Source: Bacteroidales bacterium
GTDB taxonomy: Bacteria > Bacteroidota > Bacteroidia > Bacteroidales > F082
DNA length: 64,000 nt
Assembly: GCA_019454985.1 (NCBI GenBank)
Contig: JACFNF010000001.1
Location: 62,001 to 126,000 of the forward strand
Direction of reading: 5' to 3'
The notes beneath the pieces were generated by a model. The model was not told the origin of the DNA. It did not search any database and worked only from the letters and a program-made list of their open reading frames with translations. Each line of letters begins with the position of its first letter. Within the stretch, counting starts at the first letter, position 1. Both the position numbers and the translations under genes were made by a program. This document shows positions 1 to 7,895 of this stretch, one piece after another.

Positions 1-67
1 GCATTCAAATATTGATCATGTAGTAGTTCAGAAAAGGATGTTGAGATAGAAAGCCTTCAGTAAGTTA

Positions 68-1426
68 TCAGAAGTCGTTGACTACCGAATAATTCAATTG
101 AAGTTGGAGTCGGATGAGAGAATCGGTTTGGGGTTGCGTTCCGTTGAGAATCAACCGGTGTGCTTTTGCCGAACCTCCTTGTATAAATAGATACAAACCC
201 GGATCGTGCTCAAGGCTGTCGTTCAGCAGAAGTTCCTGCACATATTGATTGATTCGGAAACGATAGTTTTTCGACCCTTTTTGATAAGCTCCGCCAAAAT
301 CAAATCCGCTCAGGGTCTGATCGTCGAGCACTTTATAGCTTCCGTCTTTGTTTTTACGTAACAAGGCCAATTGTGGAGGCAACAGATAGGTGTTTGTGTC
401 AACTACTGCTGGTGTCAGGATGAGTTTTGCTTCGTTGACGACAATTTTTCCATTGGTATTTTGCCTGATTCTAAACAAATCCGAGAAACTCAGTTTGGCC
501 TTCACTCCACCCATAGCCTGAAGAAAAAATCGGTTGCGGCTTACTAACGAGTCGGCCTGAAACAATTGGCTTTGCAGGTCGGATGCAGCATCGGCATAAT
601 CTAAATGTGTATAGGTATTGTAAGCGGCTTCGTTGCTGGTAATAAAAAACTCGTAACGGAGTGAGTCGGCCGTATTGTTTCGATAATAAATCGTCATTTT
701 GGAGTTTGTTACCGGCAGGTTGAACGACAAGATGGCGCCGCCCTGATTCACCGCTTCGGCAGTCACATAAATTCCTTTGAAATACTCCTGAAAGGCTTTA
801 TTCGAGCTGAGATTTTCAGGGGTAGCAGCCAGCAGTTTATTTCCAAGTTCGGGTGAGTGATCATTCAGTCGAATCCTGATCATAGCCGGTAGGGTGTCTT
901 TTTTAACGACCACCCGCGATTTAGGTCGTGGATTGAAAGTATAGGCGGCGTAATCGGTAGCGCCGATATTTTTCGACTGGTTCGAATAATAAGTTTGTGT
1001 AGGGCTCAGGCTGTCGAGCAATTCATACACTTTCAGGGTTTGTGGGCTGAGGGTGTCGCCATAATAACCAGAATAGACGAGTTGAAGAACAAGGGAATCG
1101 AGTTGCGGGTTTTCGCCAAAATTGTGGGTGCTTGTCGAGAGTCTCACCTGGGTGTAAAAACCGGCAATGGTGGTTCCAAAAACAGGGTCTTTCATGCTTC
1201 CGGCAAGATTCGACTCGGTGTGGTCAGTACGTGCCGAGTCGTCGCGCTGGCTATAGGCCACAATACCCACACTATCCGTATAGACAAGGCTGATCAAACC
1301 CTGATTGGGTAAAATATCGGCTCCGATTTGGTTGGGGTGCTTACTGCATGCTGAGGCTATCAGGGACAAAAAAAACAGACTGATGAAAGCATTCCATCGG
1401 TTGCGGCGAAGGGCAATAGTTTTCAA
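68..1426 (-). CDS. DUF4270 family lipoprotein
   Basis: A 452-residue predicted lipoprotein. The N-terminus has positive charges, a hydrophobic stretch (about residues 13-26) and a lipobox ending in Cys27 (LIASAC), so it should be exported and lipid-anchored. The body, starting with the motif IGADILP just after the Cys, resembles the Bacteroidota family DUF4270, whose function is not established. It has no catalytic motif that I recognise and reads as a beta-rich secreted protein. It lies 24 bases downstream of the starch-synthase-like gene on the same strand, and the two are probably co-transcribed from the promoter near 2300. The family call is from sequence memory; the lipoprotein call is direct. 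Confidence 0.8.
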   Translation of the reverse strand: MKTIALRRNRWNAFISLFFLSLIASACSKHPNQIGADILPNQGLISLVYTDSVGIVAYSQRDDSARTDHTESNLAGSMKDPVFGTTIAGFYTQVRLSTSTHNFGENPQLDSLVLQLVYSGYYGDTLSPQTLKVYELLDSLSPTQTYYSNQSKNIGATDYAAYTFNPRPKSRVVVKKDTLPAMIRIRLNDHSPELGNKLLAATPENLSSNKAFQEYFKGIYVTAEAVNQGGAILSFNLPVTNSKMTIYYRNNTADSLRYEFFITSNEAAYNTYTHLDYADAASDLQSQLFQADSLVSRNRFFLQAMGGVKAKLSFSDLFRIRQNTNGKIVVNEAKLILTPAVVDTNTYLLPPQLALLRKNKDGSYKVLDDQTLSGFDFGGAYQKGSKNYRFRINQYVQELLLNDSLEHDPGLYLFIQGGSAKAHRLILNGTQPQTDSLIRLQLQLNYSVVNDF

Positions 1427-1450
1427 ATGGACAAAGTTTGCAGTTAATAC

Positions 1451-2263
1451 TTACTTTTTTCCAAGCAGGCTGTCGAAGAAAGCGTTGTACGGCTCGACAA
1501 TATCTTCGGCACTGGTGTGCACCAAGACAGGTTTCTTTTTTTCCTCGAGATAGGCCAACAGCTCGGGGTTTACTTTTTCGCTGGCCACAATTATAGCATC
1601 GGAATAATCAATGGCAGCTTTGGTGATATTAACGTAGGTTGGCTCTTTATAGTATTTAAGATCTTTGGGGGTAATGCCCGGAAGGCGTAATTTTTTCTCG
1701 AAAGTGCTGCGGAAGGTTTCTTTAAAATCGTCGCCATAAAGCGAATAAACCACTTTTGAATCGGTGAACAAAGGGTTGTCTTTGTAAGCACGTTTGACAT
1801 AAAGAGGCACCAAGGCCGACATCCAGCCTTGGCAATGAACAATATCGGGCCCCCATCCGAGCTTTTTCACCGTTTCCAATACACCCCGTGAGAAGAAGAT
1901 AGAACGGTCATCGTTGTCTTCAAAAAACCTGCCAGATTTGTCCTTTATCGTGAATTTGCGATGGAAAAAGTCTTCATTGTCAATAAAATAAATCTGCATC
2001 CGGGCTTGTTGGATAGAAGCCACTTTGATGATTAACGGATGGTCGGTATCGTCAATGATCAGGTTCATACCTGACAGACGGATGACTTCATGTAATTGGT
2101 TGCGACGCTCGTTGATCAATCCAAAGCGAGGCATAAAGGTGCGGATTTCTTTGCCTCTTTCTTGTATTCCCTGCGGGAGATACCTCCCGATTTTGCTCAT
2201 GTGGGTTTCTTTCAGATAAGGTGTAATGGCCTGCTCTACGAAAAGAATCCTTGGTTTTTCCAT
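1451..2263 (-). CDS. Short starch/glycogen synthase-like protein (GT5 N-terminal domain only)
   Basis: The 270 residues correspond to the N-terminal half of GT5 glycogen/starch synthases (full enzymes are about 480 residues). Typical pieces are ILFVEQAITPY at the start, RTFMPRFG near residue 45 and the GPDIVHCQGWMSALVP segment near residue 138. The C-terminal nucleotide-sugar binding half is absent, and the ADP-glucose-binding KxGGL motif is replaced by KIGRYL (residues 24-29), keeping the Lys but losing the second Gly. Such short proteins are common in Bacteroidota and are often annotated as glycogen synthase, but real synthase activity is doubtful. It precedes the DUF4270 gene and has its own strong promoter. 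A binding or regulatory role is possible but unproven. Confidence 0.75.
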   Translation of the reverse strand: MEKPRILFVEQAITPYLKETHMSKIGRYLPQGIQERGKEIRTFMPRFGLINERRNQLHEVIRLSGMNLIIDDTDHPLIIKVASIQQARMQIYFIDNEDFFHRKFTIKDKSGRFFEDNDDRSIFFSRGVLETVKKLGWGPDIVHCQGWMSALVPLYVKRAYKDNPLFTDSKVVYSLYGDDFKETFRSTFEKKLRLPGITPKDLKYYKEPTYVNITKAAIDYSDAIIVASEKVNPELLAYLEEKKKPVLVHTSAEDIVEPYNAFFDSLLGKK

Positions 2264-2299
2264 TATATTAGTTGTTGGTAAGCAACACGTTTAGGATTG

Positions 2300-2331
2300 C
2301 AAAGGTAATTAAAAACCGATGAAAAACCAAA
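2300..2331 (-). promoter_or_regulatory. Bacteroidota-type promoter of the starch-synthase-like/DUF4270 unit
   Basis: On the minus strand a -33 element TTTG (2328-2331) and a -7 element TACCTTTG (2300-2307) are separated by 20 bases. This is an exact match to the Bacteroidota sigma-ABfr consensus TTTG/TAnnTTTG. The ATG at 2263 lies 37 bases downstream of the -7 element. Confidence 0.8.
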
Positions 2332-2357
2332 CGCTGCTTTGTGATGGAAGGTTTGAC

Positions 2358-2395
2358 AAAAAAAAGGGGAAGTTGTCGTATGATTCTTCCCCTTT
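2358..2395 (-). terminator. Rho-independent terminator after proline dehydrogenase
   Basis: A perfect 10-bp stem (2363-2372 with 2386-2395) and a 13-base loop are followed, reading the minus strand, by an uninterrupted T run (A run 2358-2365 on the plus strand). It begins about 25 bases past the proline dehydrogenase stop and isolates that gene from the next promoter. Confidence 0.85.
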
Positions 2396-2419
2396 CGATA
2401 TTTTTTCAACGGTGAGAAA

Positions 2420-3337
2420 TTATCCTCTGACAAACAATGCTTTAATGATTTCTTTGGCCATTGTTGGATTTTCCTTTAGCCGGCGGGTGGAATAGGCAAA
2501 CCATTGTTCGCCAAAAGGTACATACACACGCAGGCGATGCCCGTTGTCAACAATTGATTTGCGCAACTGGGGCGTCACTCCATAAAGCATCTGAAACTCA
2601 TAACGATCGTTGGGAACGGCATATTTTTCAATGAGTTTGTAGGCTCCCTCGATCAAAGGTTTGTCGTGTGTGGCAATGCCGGGATAAATCCCATTCTGGA
2701 ACATCAGCTCCAAATCTTCGAGATAATGCGCATTGATTTCGTCGTATTTCTTATAGGCAATCTTCTCCGATTCAATGTAAATGCCTTTGCACAGACGATA
2801 GTTCACTGGGACTTCATCGGTGTGAAGATCGAGCATCTGATGAATGTCGTTGAAAGTACGGTGGAGATAGGCCTGCAAAACCAAGCCGACATTTTTCGGA
2901 AACTCAGCTTTCAACCGTCTGAAGAGGGCGATTTCCAGGTCAACACACTGGGAATCTTCCATGTCAATTCGAACGAAATTGTTGTAAGAAGCGGCTTTAG
3001 CCACAATTTCGCGAATATAATTGTAGCATACTTCGGTGTCTATTAGCAATCCAAACATGGTTGGCTTGAGCGAATAATTGCCATCAATTTTGGCTTCCTG
3101 AATGGTATCTATGATGGAAAGATACTGGTTTTTGTTGTCTTCAGCCTGCTTTAAGTCGGTAATGAACTCGCCCAGAAGATCAATGGTAACCATCATACCC
3201 GCTTCATTCAACTCGCGACTGACCCGAATGGCATCTTCAATTTTCTTTCCGGAAATATAACGCTTGGAAAAAATCCACACCAAGCTTTTGGGCATATAAG
3301 GCAGCATGCCCGCAATCATTTTATTCATCCACATCAT
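2420..3337 (-). CDS. Proline dehydrogenase
   Basis: Catalyses the first step of proline catabolism: FAD-dependent oxidation of proline to pyrroline-5-carboxylate, passing electrons to the respiratory chain. The 305-residue length fits the stand-alone bacterial enzyme. Diagnostic motifs at the C-terminal end are YEFQMLYGV (from residue 246), YVPFGEQWF (from residue 272) and the substrate-carboxylate-binding RRL (about residues 285-287). No pyrroline-5-carboxylate dehydrogenase lies beside it, so the second enzyme must be elsewhere. The gene is a single transcription unit with a TACCTTTG -7 element upstream and a strong terminator downstream. The start MMWMNKM has alternative ATGs at residues 2 and 4. 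Confidence 0.92.
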   Translation of the reverse strand: MMWMNKMIAGMLPYMPKSLVWIFSKRYISGKKIEDAIRVSRELNEAGMMVTIDLLGEFITDLKQAEDNKNQYLSIIDTIQEAKIDGNYSLKPTMFGLLIDTEVCYNYIREIVAKAASYNNFVRIDMEDSQCVDLEIALFRRLKAEFPKNVGLVLQAYLHRTFNDIHQMLDLHTDEVPVNYRLCKGIYIESEKIAYKKYDEINAHYLEDLELMFQNGIYPGIATHDKPLIEGAYKLIEKYAVPNDRYEFQMLYGVTPQLRKSIVDNGHRLRVYVPFGEQWFAYSTRRLKENPTMAKEIIKALFVRG

Positions 3338-3395
3338 GATTTTGACTGCTTTTAAAGGTTAAGTTTCGATGTTGAAACATTTCAAATTACTCCAG

Positions 3396-3403
3396 CAAAG
3401 GTA
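3396..3403 (-). promoter_or_regulatory. -7 element upstream of proline dehydrogenase
   Basis: The minus strand reads TACCTTTG, a full match to TAnnTTTG, 58 bases upstream of the ATG at 3337. No clear TTTG was found at the expected -33 spacing. Confidence 0.6.
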
Positions 3404-3628
3404 GTAAATGCACTTTTTTGTTAAGCATTTCACATTAATTTTTTATGAGTCTTTATTTATTGCATAACTATTTGTAGTAGTGGTTGTTATTTTATTCCGA
3501 TTTTGATAACTCCATTTTTTTTTGCAAAATTTGTTTGATAAAGGGTCTTTTTTTGTTCTGTTTCGGGTTGAGTGTCTTAGCGTTTTTCTGCCACTGAAAT
3601 CAAGCGTAAGTCAAGCAAATGTTTTTGT

Positions 3629-3636
3629 TATTTTTG
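3629..3636 (+). promoter_or_regulatory. -7 element upstream of the GH3 gene
   Basis: TATTTTTG matches the Bacteroidota -7 consensus and ends 22 bases before the ATG at 3659. The -33 element is weak or absent. Confidence 0.6.
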
Positions 3637-3658
3637 CCGCGAAAAACAAAAGTTCAAT

Positions 3659-5209
3659 ATGGCAATCCTTGGTTCAATTATAAAAAAGGCATACGAGTTG
3701 CGAAACATGCCTGTGGAGTTGCGTAAGCGTATGCTCAATCCCGTAGCAGCTCAAAAACAGCAGCTTAAGAAGCTTTTAGGCAAGGCGCAGTTTACTGCTT
3801 TTGGCGAAGAATATGGTTTTGATTCTATTCTGGAGGCTAAGGATACCGAAGCAGCATTTGCCGAACGGGTTCCGGTTTTCGACTATAACTCCATGTATAA
3901 ACAATGGTGGTATCGGGCGCTCAATGGTGAGGCATACGTCACCTGGCCCGGTCGGGTGAAATATTTTGCGTTGAGTTCGGGTACTTCCGAGGCATCGTCA
4001 AAACACATTCCCATCACCGGCGAAATGCTTTCATCCATCAAAAGAGCCAGTATCAGGCAATTGGTTTCAACCACCAAATATGGTTTTCCGGTTCGTTTTT
4101 ACGAAAAAGGCATGCTGATGATTGGTGGCAGCACCCATTTACAATACAACGGAACTTATTTTGCAGGCGACCTTTCGGGCATCACGGCAGCAAGCATTCC
4201 ATTTTGGTTTGAACATTTTTACAAACCCGGCCGCCGTATCAGCAAAACCTCCGACTGGGCCACCAAGCTCAACGAAATGGTCAAAAAAGCCCCTTCATGG
4301 GATATTGGTGTGATTGTGGGCGTACCTGCCTGGGTTCAGATTCTGCTCGAACGCATCATCAAAGAATATAATCTGAAAACCATTCACGATATCTGGCCAA
4401 ATTTGACGGTTTATGTTCACAGCGGTGTATCGTTTGCCCCTTATGAGAAAAGTTTTGAAAAGCTCTTCGGAAAGCAGGTGATTTATTCCGAAAGCTATCT
4501 TGCCTCGGAAGGCTATATTGCTTATCAGACCGAGCTCGACAAACGCATCATGCAACTGATCGTGGACAATGGCATTTATTTTGAGTTTATCCCGTTCAAT
4601 GCAGATAATTTCGATGATGACGGTAATTTACTACCCAACCCAATGACTGTTGCGTTGAAAGATGCCCGCGAAAACGTAGAATATGCCCTTTTGCTCACAA
4701 CTAATGCCGGCGCCTGGCGCTATCTTGTAGGCGACACCATCAAGTTTACCAATGTCAAAAAATGCGAAATCATCATAACCGGCCGCACCAAGCAGTTTTT
4801 GAGCATTTGCGGCGAGCATCTTTCGGTTGAAAACATGAGTCGGGCAATCGAGTTGTTGCAGGACGATATGAATATCACCGTGAAAGAGTTTACCGTCACC
4901 GGATTCCGCCATGGATCCATGTTTGCCCACAAATGGTATCTGGGCAGCGACGATGTGTTTGATGCCGATGAGGCCCTACGCAAAATTGATGAATATCTGA
5001 ATCGGCTTAATGACGATTATATGGTTGAGCGTACCGAAGCAATCCCCGAAATTTTTATCAAAGTATTGCCCTCTCAGGTATTTTACGACTATATGAAACT
5101 GAAAGGTAAGGAAGGTAGCGCCAATAAGTTCCCGCGAGTGCTCAAAGGGCAGCGTTTCGAGGAATGGGAAAACTACCTGAGGGAAAATGGCTACACAAAC
5201 GGCACCTAA
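3659..5209 (+). CDS. GH3-family acyl-acid amido synthetase
   Basis: A 516-residue protein of the GH3 (auxin-responsive promoter) family. Characterised plant members adenylate a carboxylic acid and couple it to an amino acid; bacterial substrates are mostly unknown. The three nucleotide-binding motifs of this ANL-type fold are visible: ALSSGTS (104-110), YLASEG (280-285) and RYLVGD (354-359). The segment TGRTKQFLSICGEHLS (from about residue 374) also fits the family. It has no signal peptide, so it should act in the cytosol. Its stop lies 25 bases before a LysE-type exporter on the same strand, suggesting an operon in which the exporter moves the product or its amino-acid substrate. The family call is firm; the substrate is unknown. 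Confidence 0.9.
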   Translation: MAILGSIIKKAYELRNMPVELRKRMLNPVAAQKQQLKKLLGKAQFTAFGEEYGFDSILEAKDTEAAFAERVPVFDYNSMYKQWWYRALNGEAYVTWPGRVKYFALSSGTSEASSKHIPITGEMLSSIKRASIRQLVSTTKYGFPVRFYEKGMLMIGGSTHLQYNGTYFAGDLSGITAASIPFWFEHFYKPGRRISKTSDWATKLNEMVKKAPSWDIGVIVGVPAWVQILLERIIKEYNLKTIHDIWPNLTVYVHSGVSFAPYEKSFEKLFGKQVIYSESYLASEGYIAYQTELDKRIMQLIVDNGIYFEFIPFNADNFDDDGNLLPNPMTVALKDARENVEYALLLTTNAGAWRYLVGDTIKFTNVKKCEIIITGRTKQFLSICGEHLSVENMSRAIELLQDDMNITVKEFTVTGFRHGSMFAHKWYLGSDDVFDADEALRKIDEYLNRLNDDYMVERTEAIPEIFIKVLPSQVFYDYMKLKGKEGSANKFPRVLKGQRFEEWENYLRENGYTNGT

Positions 5210-5234
5210 ACCTTACAGCTAAGCACCCGTATCA

Positions 5235-5882
5235 ATGTTAGGGATACTGATCGAAGGAGCATTACTCGGATTAGCTTTAGCCACTTTTTTTGGCTTCGGC
5301 CCTGCTTTCTTTTCTTTAGTGCAGACCAGCATTCACCGCGGATTCTGGCCAGCAGTCCTGTTGGCTTTGGGTGTGTTTCTCAACGACAGTCTGATGGTCA
5401 TCCTTTGTTTGATGGGTGCCGCCCAAATCATCACTGAACCCAGTAATTACCTTTGGTTTGGTATTGCCGGCGGGTTGATTTTGATTATTTTCGGCTTAGT
5501 CACTTTCTCACGAAAGGTGGTCACTGAGGTACCGGAAAATCCCGGCCTGCCCGTAAAAATCAGTGGGCCGCGATGGTTTACTTATATCGCCAAAGGTTTT
5601 TTCATGAATATCATCAATCCTTTTGTTTGGGTGTTTTGGATTGGTGTGGTTGTGGGTATCTCGGCACGCTATGGCGGTGACGGTTTCAAGTTGACCTATT
5701 TTTTTGCAGCCACCCTGCTCACCGTGTTTCTGACTGATATTGCCAAAGCATATACAGCATTCAGCATCAAACGTTTCCTCAACCAAAAAGTGATTGGCTG
5801 GTTCAATAAAGTAGCCGGAATCGGTCTTATAGGTTTTGGGATTTTCCTGATTGTGAAAGTAATCTGGAATCATTTTACCTGA
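5235..5882 (+). CDS. LysE-family amino-acid exporter
   Basis: A 215-residue integral membrane protein with about six hydrophobic helices. The first begins at residue 1 with the family-like motif GALLGLALATFFGFGPAFFS, followed by a long hydrophilic loop (about 90-115) and the NIINPFVWVFWIG segment (about 127-139). LysE/RhtB proteins export amino acids and derivatives using the proton gradient. The gene follows the GH3 synthetase by 25 bases and has no evident promoter of its own, so the two are likely one operon. The length is normal for the family. The substrate cannot be read from the sequence. Confidence 0.87.
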   Translation: MLGILIEGALLGLALATFFGFGPAFFSLVQTSIHRGFWPAVLLALGVFLNDSLMVILCLMGAAQIITEPSNYLWFGIAGGLILIIFGLVTFSRKVVTEVPENPGLPVKISGPRWFTYIAKGFFMNIINPFVWVFWIGVVVGISARYGGDGFKLTYFFAATLLTVFLTDIAKAYTAFSIKRFLNQKVIGWFNKVAGIGLIGFGIFLIVKVIWNHFT

Positions 5883-5901
5883 CGAAACTGCCTCAGGTAA
5901 A
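5874..5901. terminator. Hairpin between convergent lysE-like gene and recJ
   Basis: A perfect 9-bp inverted repeat (5874-5882 with 5893-5901, loop 10) overlaps the stop of the exporter gene and lies 11 bases before the recJ stop. Its arms end in TTT/AAA but no long T run follows, so it is at best a weak bidirectional terminator. Confidence 0.4.
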
Positions 5902-5912
5902 CCCACAAAAAC

Positions 5913-7667
5913 CTAATCGAAAAACTGGATATCCTTCACATTAATCTGGGTATTGATCTTACCCATCCATTCGTTTTTCTCAAGATGGTAGCACACGCTA
6001 AACGGTTTGCCGGCTTTGATTTCGCTGAAATGATAACCCTGATGAAAAGCAATGGCAGGAAAGGGCTCGTATGGATGTTCGGGCTGCATCAGCTCAAGTT
6101 TCAGATGTTTTTTATCCCCAACCATTTTGCATCGGCCGGTATCCACCACCCGATCTGTACGGAAAATGGGCGACATATTTCCAGGCCCGAATGGAGCAAA
6201 CTGTTTCAGGATACGTAAAAATTTAGGGGTAATCTCATCGAAATTGATGACTATATCAATTTCAGTCTCAGGGATAAGTATTTCGTTATCAATGGTATTT
6301 TTGACATATTCATTGAATCTTTCCTTGAATCGCTCAAGGTTCTCGGGTTTCATCGAAAGGCCGGCAGCGTATTTATGACCGCCAAAATGCTCTAACAGAT
6401 CGGCACAATGGTCAATAGCATCATACACATCAAAATGTTTGATTGATCGGGCTGAACCGGTGATGAGGTTATTGGACCGGGTGAGGATGATCGTGGGCCG
6501 GTAATAATAGTCGGTCAGGCGTGAGGCCACAATACCAATGACGCCTTTGTGCCAATTTTCATTAAAAAGTACCGTACTTTTTGCCTCTTTCAAGTCGGAG
6601 TCGTTCTCGATCATGGCAAGAGCTTCCTCGGTGATGGTATTATCTAGGTTGCGTCGTTCGGTATTGAGTTCGTTGATGGCGTTGGCTAATTTGTTGGCAT
6701 GGCTCATACTTTCGGCAATCAACAGCCGTACGCTATCGTTGGCTCTTTCGATTCTTCCGGCAGCATTGATGCGTGGCCCGATAAGAAATACCAGATCACT
6801 GATGGTGAGTTCTCTTTTGAAGATCAGCTCACCGGCCTGATGTTCGGGCCGGCGGTTGATTTGCGAAAAGCCAAGCACTGCCTCAATGCCCGGCCTGGGC
6901 GAAGTGTTGATCAAATGCAGGCCGTAGTGTGAAAGAAGACGGTTTTCGCCGGTGATCGGAACAATATCAGCTGCTATACTGATCGCCACAAAATCGAGAT
7001 ATTGTTTCAAGTCATCGAAAGGTTCTCCCTGTCTTAGAGCCAAAGCCGATATCAGCTTGAATCCAACTCCACAGCCCGAAAGCTCTTTAAAGGGATAAGA
7101 ACAGTCGGCTCTTTTCGGATCCAATACAGCCACTGCATCAGGCAGTTCATCGCCCGGGCGATGATGATCGCAAATGATGAAATCCACACCCAAGGTATTG
7201 GCATAACGAATCTTTTCCACCGCTTTGATCCCACAGTCGAGCGCAATGACTAACTCAAACTTATGTTTGGCAGCATAATCAATCCCTTTAAACGAGATGC
7301 CATAGCCTTCGTCGTAACGGTCGGGAATATAAAATTCGATTTTCTTTTTGAGGAATTTCTTCAAATAAAGATAAACTAAAGCCACCGAGGTGGTTCCATC
7401 CACATCATAATCGCCATATACCAACACTTTCTGATTCTCGCGGATTGCACAAAGCACCCTTTCGACGGCTTTGTCCATGTCTTTCATCAGATAGGGGTCG
7501 TGAAGTTGATCAAAGTCGGGCCTAAAAAAGTTTTTGGCCTCCTCATAGGTTGTAATTTCCCTCTGCGCAAGAAGGTTTGCTATATTTTTATCAACCTTTA
7601 ATAACTCTTTTAACCTCTCTATTACCTCATTTTCACCTTGTTGCTTAAGTACCCACCTGTTCGCCAT
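5913..7667 (-). CDS. recJ: Single-stranded-DNA-specific exonuclease RecJ
   Basis: A 5'-to-3' single-strand DNA exonuclease of recombinational and mismatch repair. The DHH phosphoesterase motifs are intact: YGDYDVDGT (84-92), DCG (144-146), CDHH (166-169), with the DHHA1 domain around residues 340-450 including FGGHKYAAG. The 584-residue length is normal. I chose the ATG at 7667; an in-frame upstream start at 7673 would be TTG. A -7-like TATCTTTA (7687-7694, minus strand) lies just upstream. It is convergent with the exporter gene. Confidence 0.95.
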   Translation of the reverse strand: MANRWVLKQQGENEVIERLKELLKVDKNIANLLAQREITTYEEAKNFFRPDFDQLHDPYLMKDMDKAVERVLCAIRENQKVLVYGDYDVDGTTSVALVYLYLKKFLKKKIEFYIPDRYDEGYGISFKGIDYAAKHKFELVIALDCGIKAVEKIRYANTLGVDFIICDHHRPGDELPDAVAVLDPKRADCSYPFKELSGCGVGFKLISALALRQGEPFDDLKQYLDFVAISIAADIVPITGENRLLSHYGLHLINTSPRPGIEAVLGFSQINRRPEHQAGELIFKRELTISDLVFLIGPRINAAGRIERANDSVRLLIAESMSHANKLANAINELNTERRNLDNTITEEALAMIENDSDLKEAKSTVLFNENWHKGVIGIVASRLTDYYYRPTIILTRSNNLITGSARSIKHFDVYDAIDHCADLLEHFGGHKYAAGLSMKPENLERFKERFNEYVKNTIDNEILIPETEIDIVINFDEITPKFLRILKQFAPFGPGNMSPIFRTDRVVDTGRCKMVGDKKHLKLELMQPEHPYEPFPAIAFHQGYHFSEIKAGKPFSVCYHLEKNEWMGKINTQINVKDIQFFD

Positions 7668-7895
7668 TCGCAATTTGTTTAATCTGTAAAGATAGGTAGT
7701 TTCATACTACATGAAAAGCTTTTTTTTCACTTCTGTGTTTTTTAGTTCCGCTCTTTTGCAATTTATGATGTCCGAAAAAGGCCGAATATAAATTAAATCA
7801 ATGGTGTTAAACGACTTAGCTTTTAAGTTCGTTTTCAATCTATCATTGAATCGTAAATAAAAAGATAAAAAAATTATCCTGTGTATTTGAAAGTC

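Larger units (their letters stand above)
3338..3658. other. Intergenic region between divergent proline dehydrogenase and GH3 genes
   Basis: This 321-base, AT-rich spacer holds two divergent promoters: TACCTTTG for proline dehydrogenase (3396-3403, minus) and TATTTTTG for the GH3 gene (3629-3636, plus). Nothing else with coding or RNA character was recognised between them. Confidence 0.6.

Noticed and set aside
995..1312. 105-codon plus-strand frame inside the DUF4270 gene
   Set aside because: It is antisense to a well-supported lipoprotein gene and has no motif.
3338..3658. Riboswitch or small RNA in the proline dehydrogenase/GH3 spacer
   Set aside because: No conserved fold or motif could be recognised beyond the two promoters.
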